Source: Limosilactobacillus fermentum (GTDB lineage Bacteria; Bacillota; Bacilli; Lactobacillales; Lactobacillaceae). From it: 64,000 bases of DNA. The first letter of the stretch is position 1. Each line of letters starts with the position of its first letter. The DNA lies in NCBI RefSeq assembly GCF_013394085.1, contig NZ_CP040910.1, positions 62,001 through 126,000 on the forward strand, written 5' to 3'. The notes beneath the pieces are model-generated. The model did no database searches. It worked only from the letters and a program-made list of their open reading frames with translations, and was not told where the DNA came from. Of this stretch, positions 38,770-49,344 are shown piece after piece. The position numbers and the translations under genes are program-made.

Positions 38770-41700
38770 ATGGCGACCTTACAATTTGTTTTGGGGAGTG
38801 CGTCCTTTGACCACCAGCAAGTGATGCTCGATCGCTTGGCGGCTCAGTACCAGCAAGCACCCAATGATACCTACCTTTACTTAGTGCCCAACCACGTTAA
38901 GTTCACCACCGAAGTAGCCGTTTTAAAGGGGCTTAAAAAGCGGTTGAAGCAAACCGGTAATTACGCCCAGGCTAACGTGGCGGTCCTGTCCTTTTCGCGC
39001 TTGGGGTGGTTTTTGTGTAAGGACGACCCCGATTACCAAAAGCCCCGCCTTTCCAACGTGGGGATGGCGATGGTGGTCGCCAAGATCATTCGGGAACTCA
39101 AGGCAGAATCCCCCGACCTCTTGAAGATGTTTCGGGGCGAAAGCGAACGCCAGGGCTTTGCCACGGCGGTGACCAAGCAGCTGGTGGAACTACAAAACGC
39201 CAATATTCAACCGGCCGACCTGGCGCCCGATCAGGAAACCGGGATTATTAAGCGGGCCCTGGCTAGTCAGGCGGGGGGTGGCCGGGCCAGTCAATCGACG
39301 GTCTTTACCGACAAGATGACCGTCCTGTACGAAATTTACCGGCGCTTTGAGGCGGCGGTCACGACCCACGTCACGGCGCCGGACCGGTCAGCGATGCTCT
39401 TAAACCACCTCGAAGCCGCCGACCTATCAACGACCCACGTTTACCTTGATCGCTTTGCCGGTGAATTTAGCGCCCAGGAACAGTTGATTGTCGACGCCCT
39501 GATTCAACGGGCTGCCGACACCACGGTTTCTTTGATCCTCGACCGGGATTACCGGGGACGGGAGTTGCCGAGTCAAAACAACCTCTATTACCGCTCGGCC
39601 AAGCAGTACCAGGACTTATTGAACCTCGCCACTCAGCAGGTGGGCGTGGATGTGTTAGACCCGATTGTTTTGAATCAGCCGAACCAACGACGGGTTAGCG
39701 ACGCCTTGGTGGGGGTCGAAGAGTGGATGGAAGCAGACGCACGCTTCGCTCTGCCAGACAGGTTGCCGGCCCCGACCGACCAAGTAGGCTTTTTCACCGC
39801 CCCAACCCGGGTGGCCGAACTCAACCGGGTCGCCACCAAAATTCGCCAGCTCGTTGCCACCGGTCAGTACCGCTACCGGGACTTTTTAGTGGTTACGAGG
39901 CACCTGGACGGCTACCAAACGATGCTAGAACCGATCTTTAGCCGCCACCAAATTCCGGTCTTCAACGATAACCAACGCCCAATGGCGACCTCGCCGCTAG
40001 CGACCTTCACCGCCGCCTTGTTCAAGGTCTTAAAGGACTACTACCAAGAAGCCGACGTGATGGAGTTGTTAAAGACCGGCCTCTTGGTTCCCGAGACGCC
40101 GGAAGAGCTCCAACAGGAGGGGCGTGCGAAGCGAAACCCCAACACCTTCATGACCGCCGTCTACCGGACCGAAAACTACTGCCTGAAGTTCGGCAAGGGG
40201 GGGCGGTCGTGGTTTGACGAGCGGCCGTGGCGACTGGAAGGAGAACAACCAGAAAGCGATGCGCTCAAGCGCCAAAACGCCCAGATTAACTGGGTCAAAA
40301 ATTACATCAAAGACGAATTGGCCCCGGCCCTGGCCGACCTACAAACGGCCACTACCGGGCGGGAGTTAGCCACCAAGTTCTACCAGTTCCTCTTGGATCA
40401 AGGGGTCCGTCACCAACTTTATTCCTGGGCCCACCAAGCCCAAGAAAGCGGGCAGTTAACCCAGCTGCGCGACGTTCAGCAAATTTGGCAGACCTTTGGC
40501 ACCCTCTTGGACGAGTACGTAACCATCCTTGGCGACCAGGTGGCCCCGACCGAGCAGCCGGGACAGTTGGTGGCCGAGTTTGCCGACCTCATGAACACCG
40601 GTTTTAACGCCGGGCGCTACGCCCAAATCCCGTCGACTTTGGATCAAGTGTTGGTTTCGGAAAGCGGGATGATCCAGGACAACCAGCGCAAGGTCCTCTT
40701 CATCATGGGGGCGACCGATGACGTGATGCCGGAAGTCAAGGCCAGCGAGGGGCTCTTATCCGACCCCGACCGGGAACTTTTGAAGCGGGGCTTAAACGAC
40801 GACCAGTTCCTGCCCATCAGCGGGACCGACCAGATCAACAACGAGCCCTTCTTAAACTACCTGAGCATGCTGTCGGTAACCGAGCGCCTCTACATGAGCG
40901 CCCCCCTGATGAGCAGCGACGACAGTGAGTTAACCCTCTCCCCGTACCTGAAGGGCTTGGCCCGTCACTTCAACCAGTGGGATGACCAAAACAACGCCCC
41001 GACCACCGACTTGCCAGACCGGCCGAACCCGCGGGCAAGCGAAGACGACGTGTGGTCCTTTGTGGCGGCGCCGGCCGTGACGATGGGGAACCTGATTGAA
41101 GTGGAGCGCCTGAGTAAGGACACCGGCCGTAAGCTGACTAGTGCCTGGCGGGACGTGGCCAGGGCCCTAACCCGCCACGACGAGGGTTTGACGGGGCGGT
41201 TAAACGACATCCGGGATGGCCAGTACGCCAAAAACGAGGCGGTGCCACTGCAACCGGAACTGGCGGCCCGCTTGTACACCACTAACCGCCAGGGCCAAGT
41301 CACCAACCAGTTGACGGCTTCGATTAGCCAGCTGGAGAAGTTCTACCAAAACCCGTACGACTACTTCTTGCGTTACGGTTTGCACCTGAAGAAGCGCGAC
41401 GAATTAGAGGTCTCCAGCGACAAGTCCGGGACCTTAAACCACGACGCCCTGGCCTTCTTTGTCCAAAGCGTGATCGACGAACCGGACCTGCAGCTGGCCG
41501 ACTTGGTTAAAGAAGAGCACCAAGGGCGCCAAGCCGAGTTGATTGACCAAGCCTTTGAGCAGGCCATGAACCAACAAGAGGAGTTGCGGGAATTGGCGGC
41601 CAATAACAGCCGGGTCAACTTGCAACTACAGGTGGCCAAGCAGTTGATTACCACCATGGCCAAGACCCTGTGCCTGCAAGCAACCCAGACCGACGCCCAA

Positions 41701-42507
41701 CCAGTGGCGGTTGAAAAGGCCTTTGGGCAGGCGGATTGGACCGGGGAAAGCCAAGCCGCCGAGTTACCAGCGTTAACCTTTGACCTGACCGGGGCGGGGC
41801 TCGGTGAGGGCGCCAAGGTCAGCCTGCGGGGGCGGATTGACCGCTTAGACGAGTTGAAACTGGGCGAGCAAACCTACCAGCTGGTGGTTGATTACAAGTC
41901 CTACAACAAGGCGTTTGACTTGGTCGACGCCTACGCCGGCCAGGCCCTGCAAATGCTGGCCTACCTCAACGCGTTACAGGCGGCCAACCCGGGCGAGCAA
42001 CTACTGGGGAGCCTGTACCTGCGTTTGTACGTCCCGACCGTTGACGCCGGCAAGGAGGGGACCGCCGAGGAGCTAAAAGAGCACCTCTACCAGGGGATCA
42101 CGATTAACGATGACGCCGTCTTGGCCGCCCTCGATCACGGGCTTGGTGAAAAGGGTGCCACCCTGTTAAGCATCAAAAAGAAGAGTAAAAAAGACACCAG
42201 CCGCTTTAAGGTTAGTGCCGACGATCAATTCAGCGCTAAGGCGGGCTCCAACCTGGTCTCACCAACCGATTTGAAGCGCCTGATGGACCACAACGCCGAA
42301 CTGATTAAGGAAGCCGCCGTTCAGATCCTGCAGGGCCAAAACGAGATTAGGCCGTACCGGCGCCAAGTCGGCACCACCGCGGAGACCGGCCTGGCCTTTA
42401 GCGACTTCTTAGACGTTTCCCGCTTCGATCAGGCCCTGGATGACTACAAGGAAATCGAGCTGACCGACGCCGACGTGGAAGCAAAGTTTGAACAAGAGGA
42501 GGAATAG
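38770..42507 (+). CDS. rexB: ATP-dependent helicase/nuclease subunit B (RexB/AddB)
   Basis: One subunit of the RexAB (AddAB-type) double-strand-break resection enzyme. It has 1245 residues. The C-terminal RecB-like nuclease carries LVVDYKSYNKAFDL. The N-terminus (LQFVLGSASFDHQQVML) lacks the Walker A motif of Bacillus AddB. I do not see the four-Cys iron-sulphur set either, as expected for the RexB subgroup of lactobacilli and streptococci. ATG 38770 gives good spacing to GGGGGA; ATG 38761 would be too close. rexA follows after 6 bases. Confidence 0.94.
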   Translation: MATLQFVLGSASFDHQQVMLDRLAAQYQQAPNDTYLYLVPNHVKFTTEVAVLKGLKKRLKQTGNYAQANVAVLSFSRLGWFLCKDDPDYQKPRLSNVGMAMVVAKIIRELKAESPDLLKMFRGESERQGFATAVTKQLVELQNANIQPADLAPDQETGIIKRALASQAGGGRASQSTVFTDKMTVLYEIYRRFEAAVTTHVTAPDRSAMLLNHLEAADLSTTHVYLDRFAGEFSAQEQLIVDALIQRAADTTVSLILDRDYRGRELPSQNNLYYRSAKQYQDLLNLATQQVGVDVLDPIVLNQPNQRRVSDALVGVEEWMEADARFALPDRLPAPTDQVGFFTAPTRVAELNRVATKIRQLVATGQYRYRDFLVVTRHLDGYQTMLEPIFSRHQIPVFNDNQRPMATSPLATFTAALFKVLKDYYQEADVMELLKTGLLVPETPEELQQEGRAKRNPNTFMTAVYRTENYCLKFGKGGRSWFDERPWRLEGEQPESDALKRQNAQINWVKNYIKDELAPALADLQTATTGRELATKFYQFLLDQGVRHQLYSWAHQAQESGQLTQLRDVQQIWQTFGTLLDEYVTILGDQVAPTEQPGQLVAEFADLMNTGFNAGRYAQIPSTLDQVLVSESGMIQDNQRKVLFIMGATDDVMPEVKASEGLLSDPDRELLKRGLNDDQFLPISGTDQINNEPFLNYLSMLSVTERLYMSAPLMSSDDSELTLSPYLKGLARHFNQWDDQNNAPTTDLPDRPNPRASEDDVWSFVAAPAVTMGNLIEVERLSKDTGRKLTSAWRDVARALTRHDEGLTGRLNDIRDGQYAKNEAVPLQPELAARLYTTNRQGQVTNQLTASISQLEKFYQNPYDYFLRYGLHLKKRDELEVSSDKSGTLNHDALAFFVQSVIDEPDLQLADLVKEEHQGRQAELIDQAFEQAMNQQEELRELAANNSRVNLQLQVAKQLITTMAKTLCLQATQTDAQPVAVEKAFGQADWTGESQAAELPALTFDLTGAGLGEGAKVSLRGRIDRLDELKLGEQTYQLVVDYKSYNKAFDLVDAYAGQALQMLAYLNALQAANPGEQLLGSLYLRLYVPTVDAGKEGTAEELKEHLYQGITINDDAVLAALDHGLGEKGATLLSIKKKSKKDTSRFKVSADDQFSAKAGSNLVSPTDLKRLMDHNAELIKEAAVQILQGQNEIRPYRRQVGTTAETGLAFSDFLDVSRFDQALDDYKEIELTDADVEAKFEQEEE

Positions 42508-42513
42508 GGGAAG

Positions 42514-45500
42514 ATGGTTTTCACACCAAGTAAGGAACAGGAGCCGGCGATCAACGACCGGCAAAAAGACATTTTGGTTTCCGCCTCGGCGGGGAGTGGG
42601 AAGACCGCCGTTTTGGTTGAGCGGGTGATCCAGCTGATGGAAACCGGACTGAGTAAGGACGCTAAGCCTAGCGAGCGGCCCAACATCGATGACATCCTGA
42701 TGGTGACCTTTACCACCGACGCCGCTAAGAACATGCGCGACCGGATCCGCCGGCGCCTGGTCGGGGCGACCGACGAACACATGAAGGCCCAGGTGGCCCG
42801 CTTGGCCCTGGCCAACATCAGCACGATCCACTCCTTTTGCGAGCAGTTGATTAAGCGCTACTACTACGTCATCGACCTCGACCCCCAGTTTCGGTTAATT
42901 GACGACGCCGAACAGCAGCTCCTAAAGGAACAGGCCTGGCAAGTGACCCTCGATGACTGGGTGGCCAATCCGGACCAAGTGGGGGCGCTGCACCAGTTAA
43001 TCGATAACTTTGGGGCGGGGAACCTCGAGTCCGTTGTTCAGGCGCTGGACACCGAGGCCGACGCCCAGCCGCACCCGAGCGACTGGCTGGCCGGCTTAAG
43101 TGGCCTTTACCAGTTCGAAGAAGGGGCGGACCCGCGGCAAAGTGCCTTCTTTAAGCGCCTCTTGGAACCCCTCGTGGGCCCGCAACTAAAGGAACTGCGG
43201 GACCAGTGGGCGGCCCTTGGCGAAGTGGGGCCGGCCCGTTTTGCCGAGCAGATTGAAGAAGATTTAGCTAAATTAGCCACGACCGTTGATGACCAGGGCC
43301 ATTTGTTAGGCAGCTGGGACAGCCTGGCCCAGACCCTCAACAAGAAGAATTTTGCACCTAAGTTGCGCAAACGTAAGGATGACGACGATCCCGAACTCTT
43401 AGACGAACTGGGGGTTCAGCGGGGTGGCCTGCGGGATCAGCTGGGCGACCTCCACGATACCTACTTCTTCCAGTCCGCCGCGGACCTGGTTAAGTATGGT
43501 CAAAAGGCTGGCGCCCTAATTGAGATCTTAACCCGGGTGGCCACCGACTTCCGGTGCCACTACCAGATCATCAAGCAGGACCGCCGCCTGCTCGATTTCT
43601 CCGACTTAGAGCACTACGCCTACGCCATCTTGACCGGCGAAAACATCAACCCAAAGGTGACCTGGAGTGACGAAGAAGCGTGGGCCAAGCGCCAAGCCGC
43701 CGCCCAAGTCCAAGCCGAGTTGCAGCGCCACTACAAGGAAATCATGATCGACGAGTACCAAGACACCAACCGCCTGCAAGACGACCTGTTACGCCTCTTG
43801 CACAAGAGTGGGCAAAACCACCGCTTTATGGTTGGGGACATGAAGCAGTCGATCTACCGCTTCCGCCAGGCCGACCCCACCCTGTTTAAGGACTACTACG
43901 ATCAGTTCAGCGCGGATGGGCAAAGCAGCGAGGCCCTGGACTTGAGCGACAATTACCGCTCCCGCCACGAGGTTACCGACCTGGTCAACCTCATTTTCGA
44001 ACAGCTGATGGACCAGCAACTGGGTGAGATGGTCTACGATGATAAGGCCAGCTTGAAGCCCAAGGCCGATTGGGGGGCCGACCGGGACCAGGCTAGCCCG
44101 GCGACCCCGGAACTCCTGCTCTTTGATGGGGGCGTCAAGAAAACGACCGCTAACCCCACCGGCGAGGACGCCATCGTGGTCCGTCAGCCGGAAGACAAGG
44201 TCGCTAGCGAAGTCTGGCTGATTGGCCAACGGATCCGCGAGCTCCTGGCCAAGGAAACGATCTTGGACCCGGAAACCAAGCGGGTCCGCCCGATCACGCC
44301 GGGCGACATCGCCATTTTGTCGCGGGCCAAGCGGATTCACTCGGTGATCGCCGAACAGTTTGCCAAGCTTAACTTACCGGTGATGGTGCACGGGGTGGAA
44401 AACTACTTTAAGGCCACCGAGATCCGGGTCGTGATGTCCTTGCTAAAGGTAATCGATAACCCCTACCAAGACGTTCCGTTGGCGGCCGTGCTCCGTTCGC
44501 CGCTGATTCAAGTCGCTCCCGAGGTGGCGGCTAAGTTCGGCCTGAGCCAGGGCGAAAACCGGATTGGCTTTACGGAACCGGAGTTAGCCTACTTGAAGGT
44601 CAACAGCACCTCCAAGGACTTCTTTGGCGTCGTGCAGCAAAACTACTACGCTTGGCGCGATCAAGAGGTCGAAGCGGTTGAAAACCACGACGCCCTGACT
44701 GAAGAGGAGCTCGCCGAACGGGTCGCAGGCGACCCGGCCGGCTTAGCGACTAAGGAAGAACTGGGCGTCAACTGTGGGTTAATCTACCTGAAGTTAGCCC
44801 GCTTCTTTGAGTTGCGGGACCACTTACGCCGGGTCGCCCAGCGACGCCCCCTGGTGGACTTGATCTGGACGATTTACCAAGCAACCGGCTACCTGGATTA
44901 CGTGGGCGGAATGAGCGGCGGCCCCCAGCGCCAAGCTAACCTCCACGCCCTGTACGAACGGGCGAGTGGCTACGAGGAGAGTGGCTTCAAGGGACTTTAC
45001 CAGTTCATCCACTTCATCGAGCAGATGCAAAAGAAAAACGACGACTTGGGCGAGGCGACCACGGCCCTGGCCGGTGACGCGATTAACGTCATGACGATCC
45101 ACAAGTCCAAGGGGCTCCAGTTCCCGATCGTCTTCTTAGTGGAAACGACCCACCAGTTCCAAGCCGACCGGGATCCGGTAACGATTGAGCCCCAGGCCGG
45201 GCTTGGCTTCACCTACGTGGATAGCACGGCCAACGAGACGATGCGCGTCAAGCACCCGCTGGTCCAACAGGCGGCCTTAAAGGAGAAAAAGAAGCGCCAG
45301 GACCGGGCCGAAGAAATGCGCCTCCTCTACGTGGCCCTGACCCGGGCCGAGCAGCGCCTCTTCATCACCGGGTACGTGAAGGACGCTGACCTGACCAAGA
45401 AGATGGATAAGTGGAACCGGGCCTTTGATAGCGCCAGCCCGCTGTTGACCACCACCACACGCTTGAAGGGGCAATCGATGCTTGATTGGATCATGATGAC

Positions 45501-46527
45501 CCTGGTGCGGACGGCGAACTTCCCAACGCTAAGGGAGGGGGTTGAAGCCGCCGCCGCCCCGCTGCGGGGCCTTACCAAGGCGGCCTACCAAATTAAGCTG
45601 CAAAACGCTGACCAGGTTCAGGCGGCCCTCAACACCCCGCTGGACCTGCACCCGAATGCGACGGCGGAGCAAGCCACCCCGGCGGCCGCCACTAGCCGCC
45701 AGTTTAAGGCCGACTTAGAACGGGTGTTAAACTTTACCTACCCGGATCAAGTGGCGACTCAAACGACCGCCTTTCAAGCCGTTTCGACGGTGCGGGAGGC
45801 CTTTGCCCGCCAGGACCCTACCAACCTGGAGATGGGTCGGCTAGAAATTGACCGCGACCAGATCAAAGAATCCGGGGCCTACCTAGCACCGGAAGAGCGG
45901 GCCTTCGAAAATCCCGCCTTCATCACCGGGGCGAGCGATCAGGAGCCAACCGGGACGGCGATCGGGACCGCTACCCACTTGATCTTCCAGAAATTACCGT
46001 TAACGGAACCGCTTGACGAAGGGGCGGTCCGTGCTTTAATTAAGTCCCTAACGGAGAGTGGTTTAATCGATAATCCCCAAGTTGCGGCGGGCATTGACGT
46101 GGCCGGCGTGGTATCCTTTTACCAAACGGGGCTCGGTCAGGTCATTACCGCCCACCCTGAGCAGGTTCACCGGGAAGTACCGTTCTCGATGTTACTGAGC
46201 GCCCACGATCTCTTCAGCGGGATTGGGGCCACCGATGACAGTGAGGTATTGATCCACGGGATCATCGACGGCTACGTCCAACACGACGACCAGATCGACC
46301 TGTTCGATTACAAGACCGACCGGATCAGTCAGGCCCACCCGGAAGAAGACCTCCAGGAACTGGCGGACAAGTACTCGGGCCAACTGGTGCTGTACGCCGA
46401 TGCCCTGACCAAGATGACGGGGGTTCCCCTAGAAAAGATCCACCGCCACCTTTACTTCACCCGGGCCAAGCGGGTGGTAACCCTGAGCGCCCCGCCGTCG
46501 TCGCACGAACCAAAGGAGGAAGCATAA
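42514..46527 (+). CDS. rexA: ATP-dependent helicase/nuclease subunit A (RexA/AddA)
   Basis: UvrD/Rep-type helicase plus nuclease subunit that partners RexB. It has 1337 residues. Motif I reads SASAGSGKTAVLVERV, motif II IMIDEYQDTNRLQ, motif III GDMKQSIYRFRQADP, and motifs V/VI NVMTIHKSKGLQFPIV and LLYVALTRAEQRLF. The C-terminal nuclease has LIHGIIDGYVQ and DLFDYKTDRI. The start lies 6 bases after rexB; its stop overlaps the aldo/keto reductase start (TAATG). Confidence 0.96.
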   Translation: MVFTPSKEQEPAINDRQKDILVSASAGSGKTAVLVERVIQLMETGLSKDAKPSERPNIDDILMVTFTTDAAKNMRDRIRRRLVGATDEHMKAQVARLALANISTIHSFCEQLIKRYYYVIDLDPQFRLIDDAEQQLLKEQAWQVTLDDWVANPDQVGALHQLIDNFGAGNLESVVQALDTEADAQPHPSDWLAGLSGLYQFEEGADPRQSAFFKRLLEPLVGPQLKELRDQWAALGEVGPARFAEQIEEDLAKLATTVDDQGHLLGSWDSLAQTLNKKNFAPKLRKRKDDDDPELLDELGVQRGGLRDQLGDLHDTYFFQSAADLVKYGQKAGALIEILTRVATDFRCHYQIIKQDRRLLDFSDLEHYAYAILTGENINPKVTWSDEEAWAKRQAAAQVQAELQRHYKEIMIDEYQDTNRLQDDLLRLLHKSGQNHRFMVGDMKQSIYRFRQADPTLFKDYYDQFSADGQSSEALDLSDNYRSRHEVTDLVNLIFEQLMDQQLGEMVYDDKASLKPKADWGADRDQASPATPELLLFDGGVKKTTANPTGEDAIVVRQPEDKVASEVWLIGQRIRELLAKETILDPETKRVRPITPGDIAILSRAKRIHSVIAEQFAKLNLPVMVHGVENYFKATEIRVVMSLLKVIDNPYQDVPLAAVLRSPLIQVAPEVAAKFGLSQGENRIGFTEPELAYLKVNSTSKDFFGVVQQNYYAWRDQEVEAVENHDALTEEELAERVAGDPAGLATKEELGVNCGLIYLKLARFFELRDHLRRVAQRRPLVDLIWTIYQATGYLDYVGGMSGGPQRQANLHALYERASGYEESGFKGLYQFIHFIEQMQKKNDDLGEATTALAGDAINVMTIHKSKGLQFPIVFLVETTHQFQADRDPVTIEPQAGLGFTYVDSTANETMRVKHPLVQQAALKEKKKRQDRAEEMRLLYVALTRAEQRLFITGYVKDADLTKKMDKWNRAFDSASPLLTTTTRLKGQSMLDWIMMTLVRTANFPTLREGVEAAAAPLRGLTKAAYQIKLQNADQVQAALNTPLDLHPNATAEQATPAAATSRQFKADLERVLNFTYPDQVATQTTAFQAVSTVREAFARQDPTNLEMGRLEIDRDQIKESGAYLAPEERAFENPAFITGASDQEPTGTAIGTATHLIFQKLPLTEPLDEGAVRALIKSLTESGLIDNPQVAAGIDVAGVVSFYQTGLGQVITAHPEQVHREVPFSMLLSAHDLFSGIGATDDSEVLIHGIIDGYVQHDDQIDLFDYKTDRISQAHPEEDLQELADKYSGQLVLYADALTKMTGVPLEKIHRHLYFTRAKRVVTLSAPPSSHEPKEEA

Positions 46528-47390
46528 TGGAATTAAAGGACTTAACGAGTGCCTACACCCTTGCCAACGGAATCGCCATTCCGGCGGTTGGTTACGGAAC
46601 CTTCCGGACCCCGGCCACCGTGGCCCGGCAAGCGGTCAAAACCGCGATTGAAGTCGGCTACCGCCATATCGACACGGCCGCCGTTTACGAAAATGAAGAG
46701 GCGGTCGGCCAAGGGATTAATGATTCCGGGATTGACCGCGACAGCATCTTTTTGACCTCCAAGCTTTGGAATACCGAGCGGGGCTACGATAAGACGATCG
46801 CCGCCTTTGAAGCCTCCCTCAAGCGCTTGCAAACGACCTACTTGGACCTGTATTTGATCCACTGGCCGGCCAACCAAAAGCAGTTTGGTGACCAGGCCGC
46901 AGCGCTTAACGCCGAGACCTGGCGGGCACTAGAAGACCTCTACAAGCAGCGCAAGGTTAAGGCGATCGGGCTGTCTAACTTCATGCCCCACCACGTTGCC
47001 GAGCTGTTAAAGACCGCCAAGATCCGCCCGCAGGTTGACCAAATTGAGGTTCACCCCGGCTGGACCCACCAAGAAGAGATCAAGAAGCTCCAAGCGATGG
47101 GAATCTTGGTTGAGGCCTGGGCCCCGCTGGGTGGTCAGGGGGCCACGGTAATGGAGAATGAAACGATCAAGCAAATTGCTACGGCGCACGGTAAGACCCC
47201 GGCCCAAGTGGTTTTGCGTTGGGAGATACAACAAGAAGTCCTGCCGCTACCAAAGTCGGTTCACGAACACCGGATGAGGGAAAACGCGGACGTCTTTGAC
47301 TTCACCCTGTCACCGGCGGAGATGGGCCAAATTGCCGCTTTACCGAACATGGGCGGCCAGTGCGCCGACCCGGATGAGGTTGACTATTAA
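46527..47390 (+). CDS. aldo/keto reductase
   Basis: NADPH-dependent oxidoreductase of the AKR5 type, 287 residues. Catalytic tetrad residues are visible: Asp and Tyr in YRHIDTAAVYENEEAVG, Lys in LTSKLWNTERG, and His in LYLIHWP. Cofactor-binding residues lie in LPKSVHEHRMRENADVFDF. The start overlaps the rexA stop, so it is co-transcribed with rexBA although no functional link is evident. The substrate (for example 2,5-diketo-gluconate or methylglyoxal) cannot be assigned. A repeat with terminator follows immediately. Confidence 0.9.
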   Translation: MELKDLTSAYTLANGIAIPAVGYGTFRTPATVARQAVKTAIEVGYRHIDTAAVYENEEAVGQGINDSGIDRDSIFLTSKLWNTERGYDKTIAAFEASLKRLQTTYLDLYLIHWPANQKQFGDQAAALNAETWRALEDLYKQRKVKAIGLSNFMPHHVAELLKTAKIRPQVDQIEVHPGWTHQEEIKKLQAMGILVEAWAPLGGQGATVMENETIKQIATAHGKTPAQVVLRWEIQQEVLPLPKSVHEHRMRENADVFDFTLSPAEMGQIAALPNMGGQCADPDEVDY

Positions 47391-47391
47391 G

Positions 47392-47541
47392 GAGTGCGCT
47401 CCAGCCTATCAAGCAGGCCGTGGGCTAAGGATAGGTTACAGGTTAGTGCACCAGCGGTTATTGACCACGTTGGCTGCCTAACATTCAGAAAGATAATAAG
47501 CGCCCGGGAGAAAATCGTGTTTTCTCCTAGGCGCTTTTTTA
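47392..47541 (+). repeat. composite intergenic hairpin repeat, copy G (with terminator)
   Basis: GAGTGCGCTCCAGCC, GCAGGCCGTGGGCTAAG, then a partly deleted 3' arm, linker GCCTAACATTCAGAAAGATA and terminator GCGCCCGGGAGAAAA / TTTTCTCCTAGGCGC plus T-run (47501-47541). Confidence 0.75.
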
Positions 47542-47627
47542 TGCTCCCGCAATCGATGCCCCCCGCTACGGCCGCCTTTTTTGGGGGGTGGTACAATGGG
47601 GGACAGTAAGTAGAAAAGGAAGAAAAG

Positions 47628-49253
47628 ATGCAAGCCCTGAAATTAAACCTAATGTCCGTTCGACGCGTTGGCCTGGCTGGGTTTGGCTTGGTCGCCTCAT
47701 TAGACCTGGTGGCAACTTGGCTACTCACCCCGCTGTTACGCCTCGTGACGACTTTCTTATTGGCACAAGCGACGATCCCCTTTGTGTCCGTTGACAACGT
47801 CGTCACCCTCTTGACCACCCACCCGTTAATCGTCTGCGCCCTTCTAGTCGAGGTGTGTGTGGTCCTGGCCTTACTGGGTCTCCAAGTCCTGGTGGCCTTT
47901 AGCGGGCTCAGGCTCTTAGTGGCCGGGCGCTTTTCCTTCGCCGGCTGGCTAGCGACCTGCCGCCAGCAGGTGGTGAACTTAGGCTGGCGGGGTGCCTTGG
48001 CCTGGGTGCCGCTGTTGATCGTGGCGATGCCGATTGCGACCCTGTTGTTTCGGACCCCGTTGCTGGTCAACATCAAGGCCGACGCCTTTATCCTCGATTA
48101 CCTAACCAGGCGGCCAAGCTTAATGATTGGCGGCGTGTTGGTTTACGCAGCCTGCTTGTTCATCGTGGTGCGCTGGCTGTCCTGGGGACGGGTGAAGAGG
48201 GCGCTAGGCTTGGCCCTTTGGTGGGGGGCGTGGTCCTGGCTCGTCAACGGGTTGGTGGTGTTGGTTAACCACGGCAACGCCCCGACTTGGTTGGCCCTTA
48301 GCGGACTCTTAATTGCCCAGGTGGCGGCGGAGTTGGCCCTTAGCGCAACCGCCCTGGGCTTGGTAGCCACTCCCCAAAAGGCTTCCGGTTACCACCAGTG
48401 GCGCCCCTGGTGGCTCTTAATCTTAGTGGTGTTTGTCTTCGCCGCGATGCCGAGCGACTGGACTTACTTAACAACTAAGTTAGCGGCGCCATTGACGGTC
48501 GCTCACCGCGGTGTTGACGGGCAAAACGGCGTGCCCAATTCAATTGCGGTGTTAAAAAAGACCCACCGGGCGGCCCACCCAGACTTTGTCGAAATGGACG
48601 TCCACGAAACGGCCGACCACCAGTTTGTCGTCGTCCACGACGAAAACTTGAAGCAACTGACCGGGGTCGACAAGGCGCCCCACCAGCTAACCCTTAAGCA
48701 ACTGACGAAGTTGGTGGCCAAACAGGATGGCTACCGGGCCAAGCTAGTGAGTTTTGATGACTACCTGGCGGCTGCCGAGCAAAACCACCAACGCCTGATC
48801 GTTGAACTTAAGGCGACCCCGCACGATTCCAAGGGCCTCTTGGCGCGTTTTAACCAGCGGTACGGCGCCCGTTTGATCAAGGATGGGGACATGGTTCACT
48901 CGCTCGATTACGCTTACGTAGCTAAGTTGCACCGGCTCAACCCCAAGCTAACGGTGCTCTACTGCATGGCTTACAACTTTACCAACCCGGCTAGGGAAGC
49001 GGACGGGGTGACGGCGGAGTATTCGACCTTAAACCACCGCTTCATTGACGCCGCCCACCAAGGGAACCAACTGGTAATGGCGTGGACGGTCAATAATGCC
49101 GGGGCGATGAAGCAGGCCCTTTTCGACCACGCCGACGGGGTGATCACCGACCGGGTCAGCACCCTGAATAAGGTGATCAAAGAGGTGCGGACAAACGATA
49201 CGCTGGAAAGCAGGTTGGTTAACTACTTCAACCCGCTGCCTAACTTAGAGTGA
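47628..49253 (+). CDS. membrane-anchored glycerophosphodiester phosphodiesterase
   Basis: A 541-residue protein. The N-terminal half holds about six to eight membrane helices (GPDPase membrane domain). The C-terminal half is a GDPD barrel with LTVAHRGVDGQNGVPNS, the metal site in DFVEMDVHETADHQFVVVHD and Glu in LIVELKATP. It would release glycerol 3-phosphate from glycerophosphodiesters or lipoteichoic acid at the outer face; this is inferred from the family. The ATG has AAAGGAAGAAA upstream. A -10 like TACAAT lies near 47592. Confidence 0.9.
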   Translation: MQALKLNLMSVRRVGLAGFGLVASLDLVATWLLTPLLRLVTTFLLAQATIPFVSVDNVVTLLTTHPLIVCALLVEVCVVLALLGLQVLVAFSGLRLLVAGRFSFAGWLATCRQQVVNLGWRGALAWVPLLIVAMPIATLLFRTPLLVNIKADAFILDYLTRRPSLMIGGVLVYAACLFIVVRWLSWGRVKRALGLALWWGAWSWLVNGLVVLVNHGNAPTWLALSGLLIAQVAAELALSATALGLVATPQKASGYHQWRPWWLLILVVFVFAAMPSDWTYLTTKLAAPLTVAHRGVDGQNGVPNSIAVLKKTHRAAHPDFVEMDVHETADHQFVVVHDENLKQLTGVDKAPHQLTLKQLTKLVAKQDGYRAKLVSFDDYLAAAEQNHQRLIVELKATPHDSKGLLARFNQRYGARLIKDGDMVHSLDYAYVAKLHRLNPKLTVLYCMAYNFTNPAREADGVTAEYSTLNHRFIDAAHQGNQLVMAWTVNNAGAMKQALFDHADGVITDRVSTLNKVIKEVRTNDTLESRLVNYFNPLPNLE

Positions 49254-49284
49254 AGGGGTAACGGATCGTAGCTCGCGTTAACTA

Positions 49285-49330
49285 AACAGCCCCTGACCGA
49301 TGGGTTGCCATTGGTCAGGGGCTGTTTGAT
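49285..49330 (+). terminator. terminator after the GDPD gene
   Basis: CAGCCCCTGACC-loop-GGTCAGGGGCTG then TTTG. Confidence 0.85.
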
Positions 49331-49344
49331 TACCAAAGGACTGG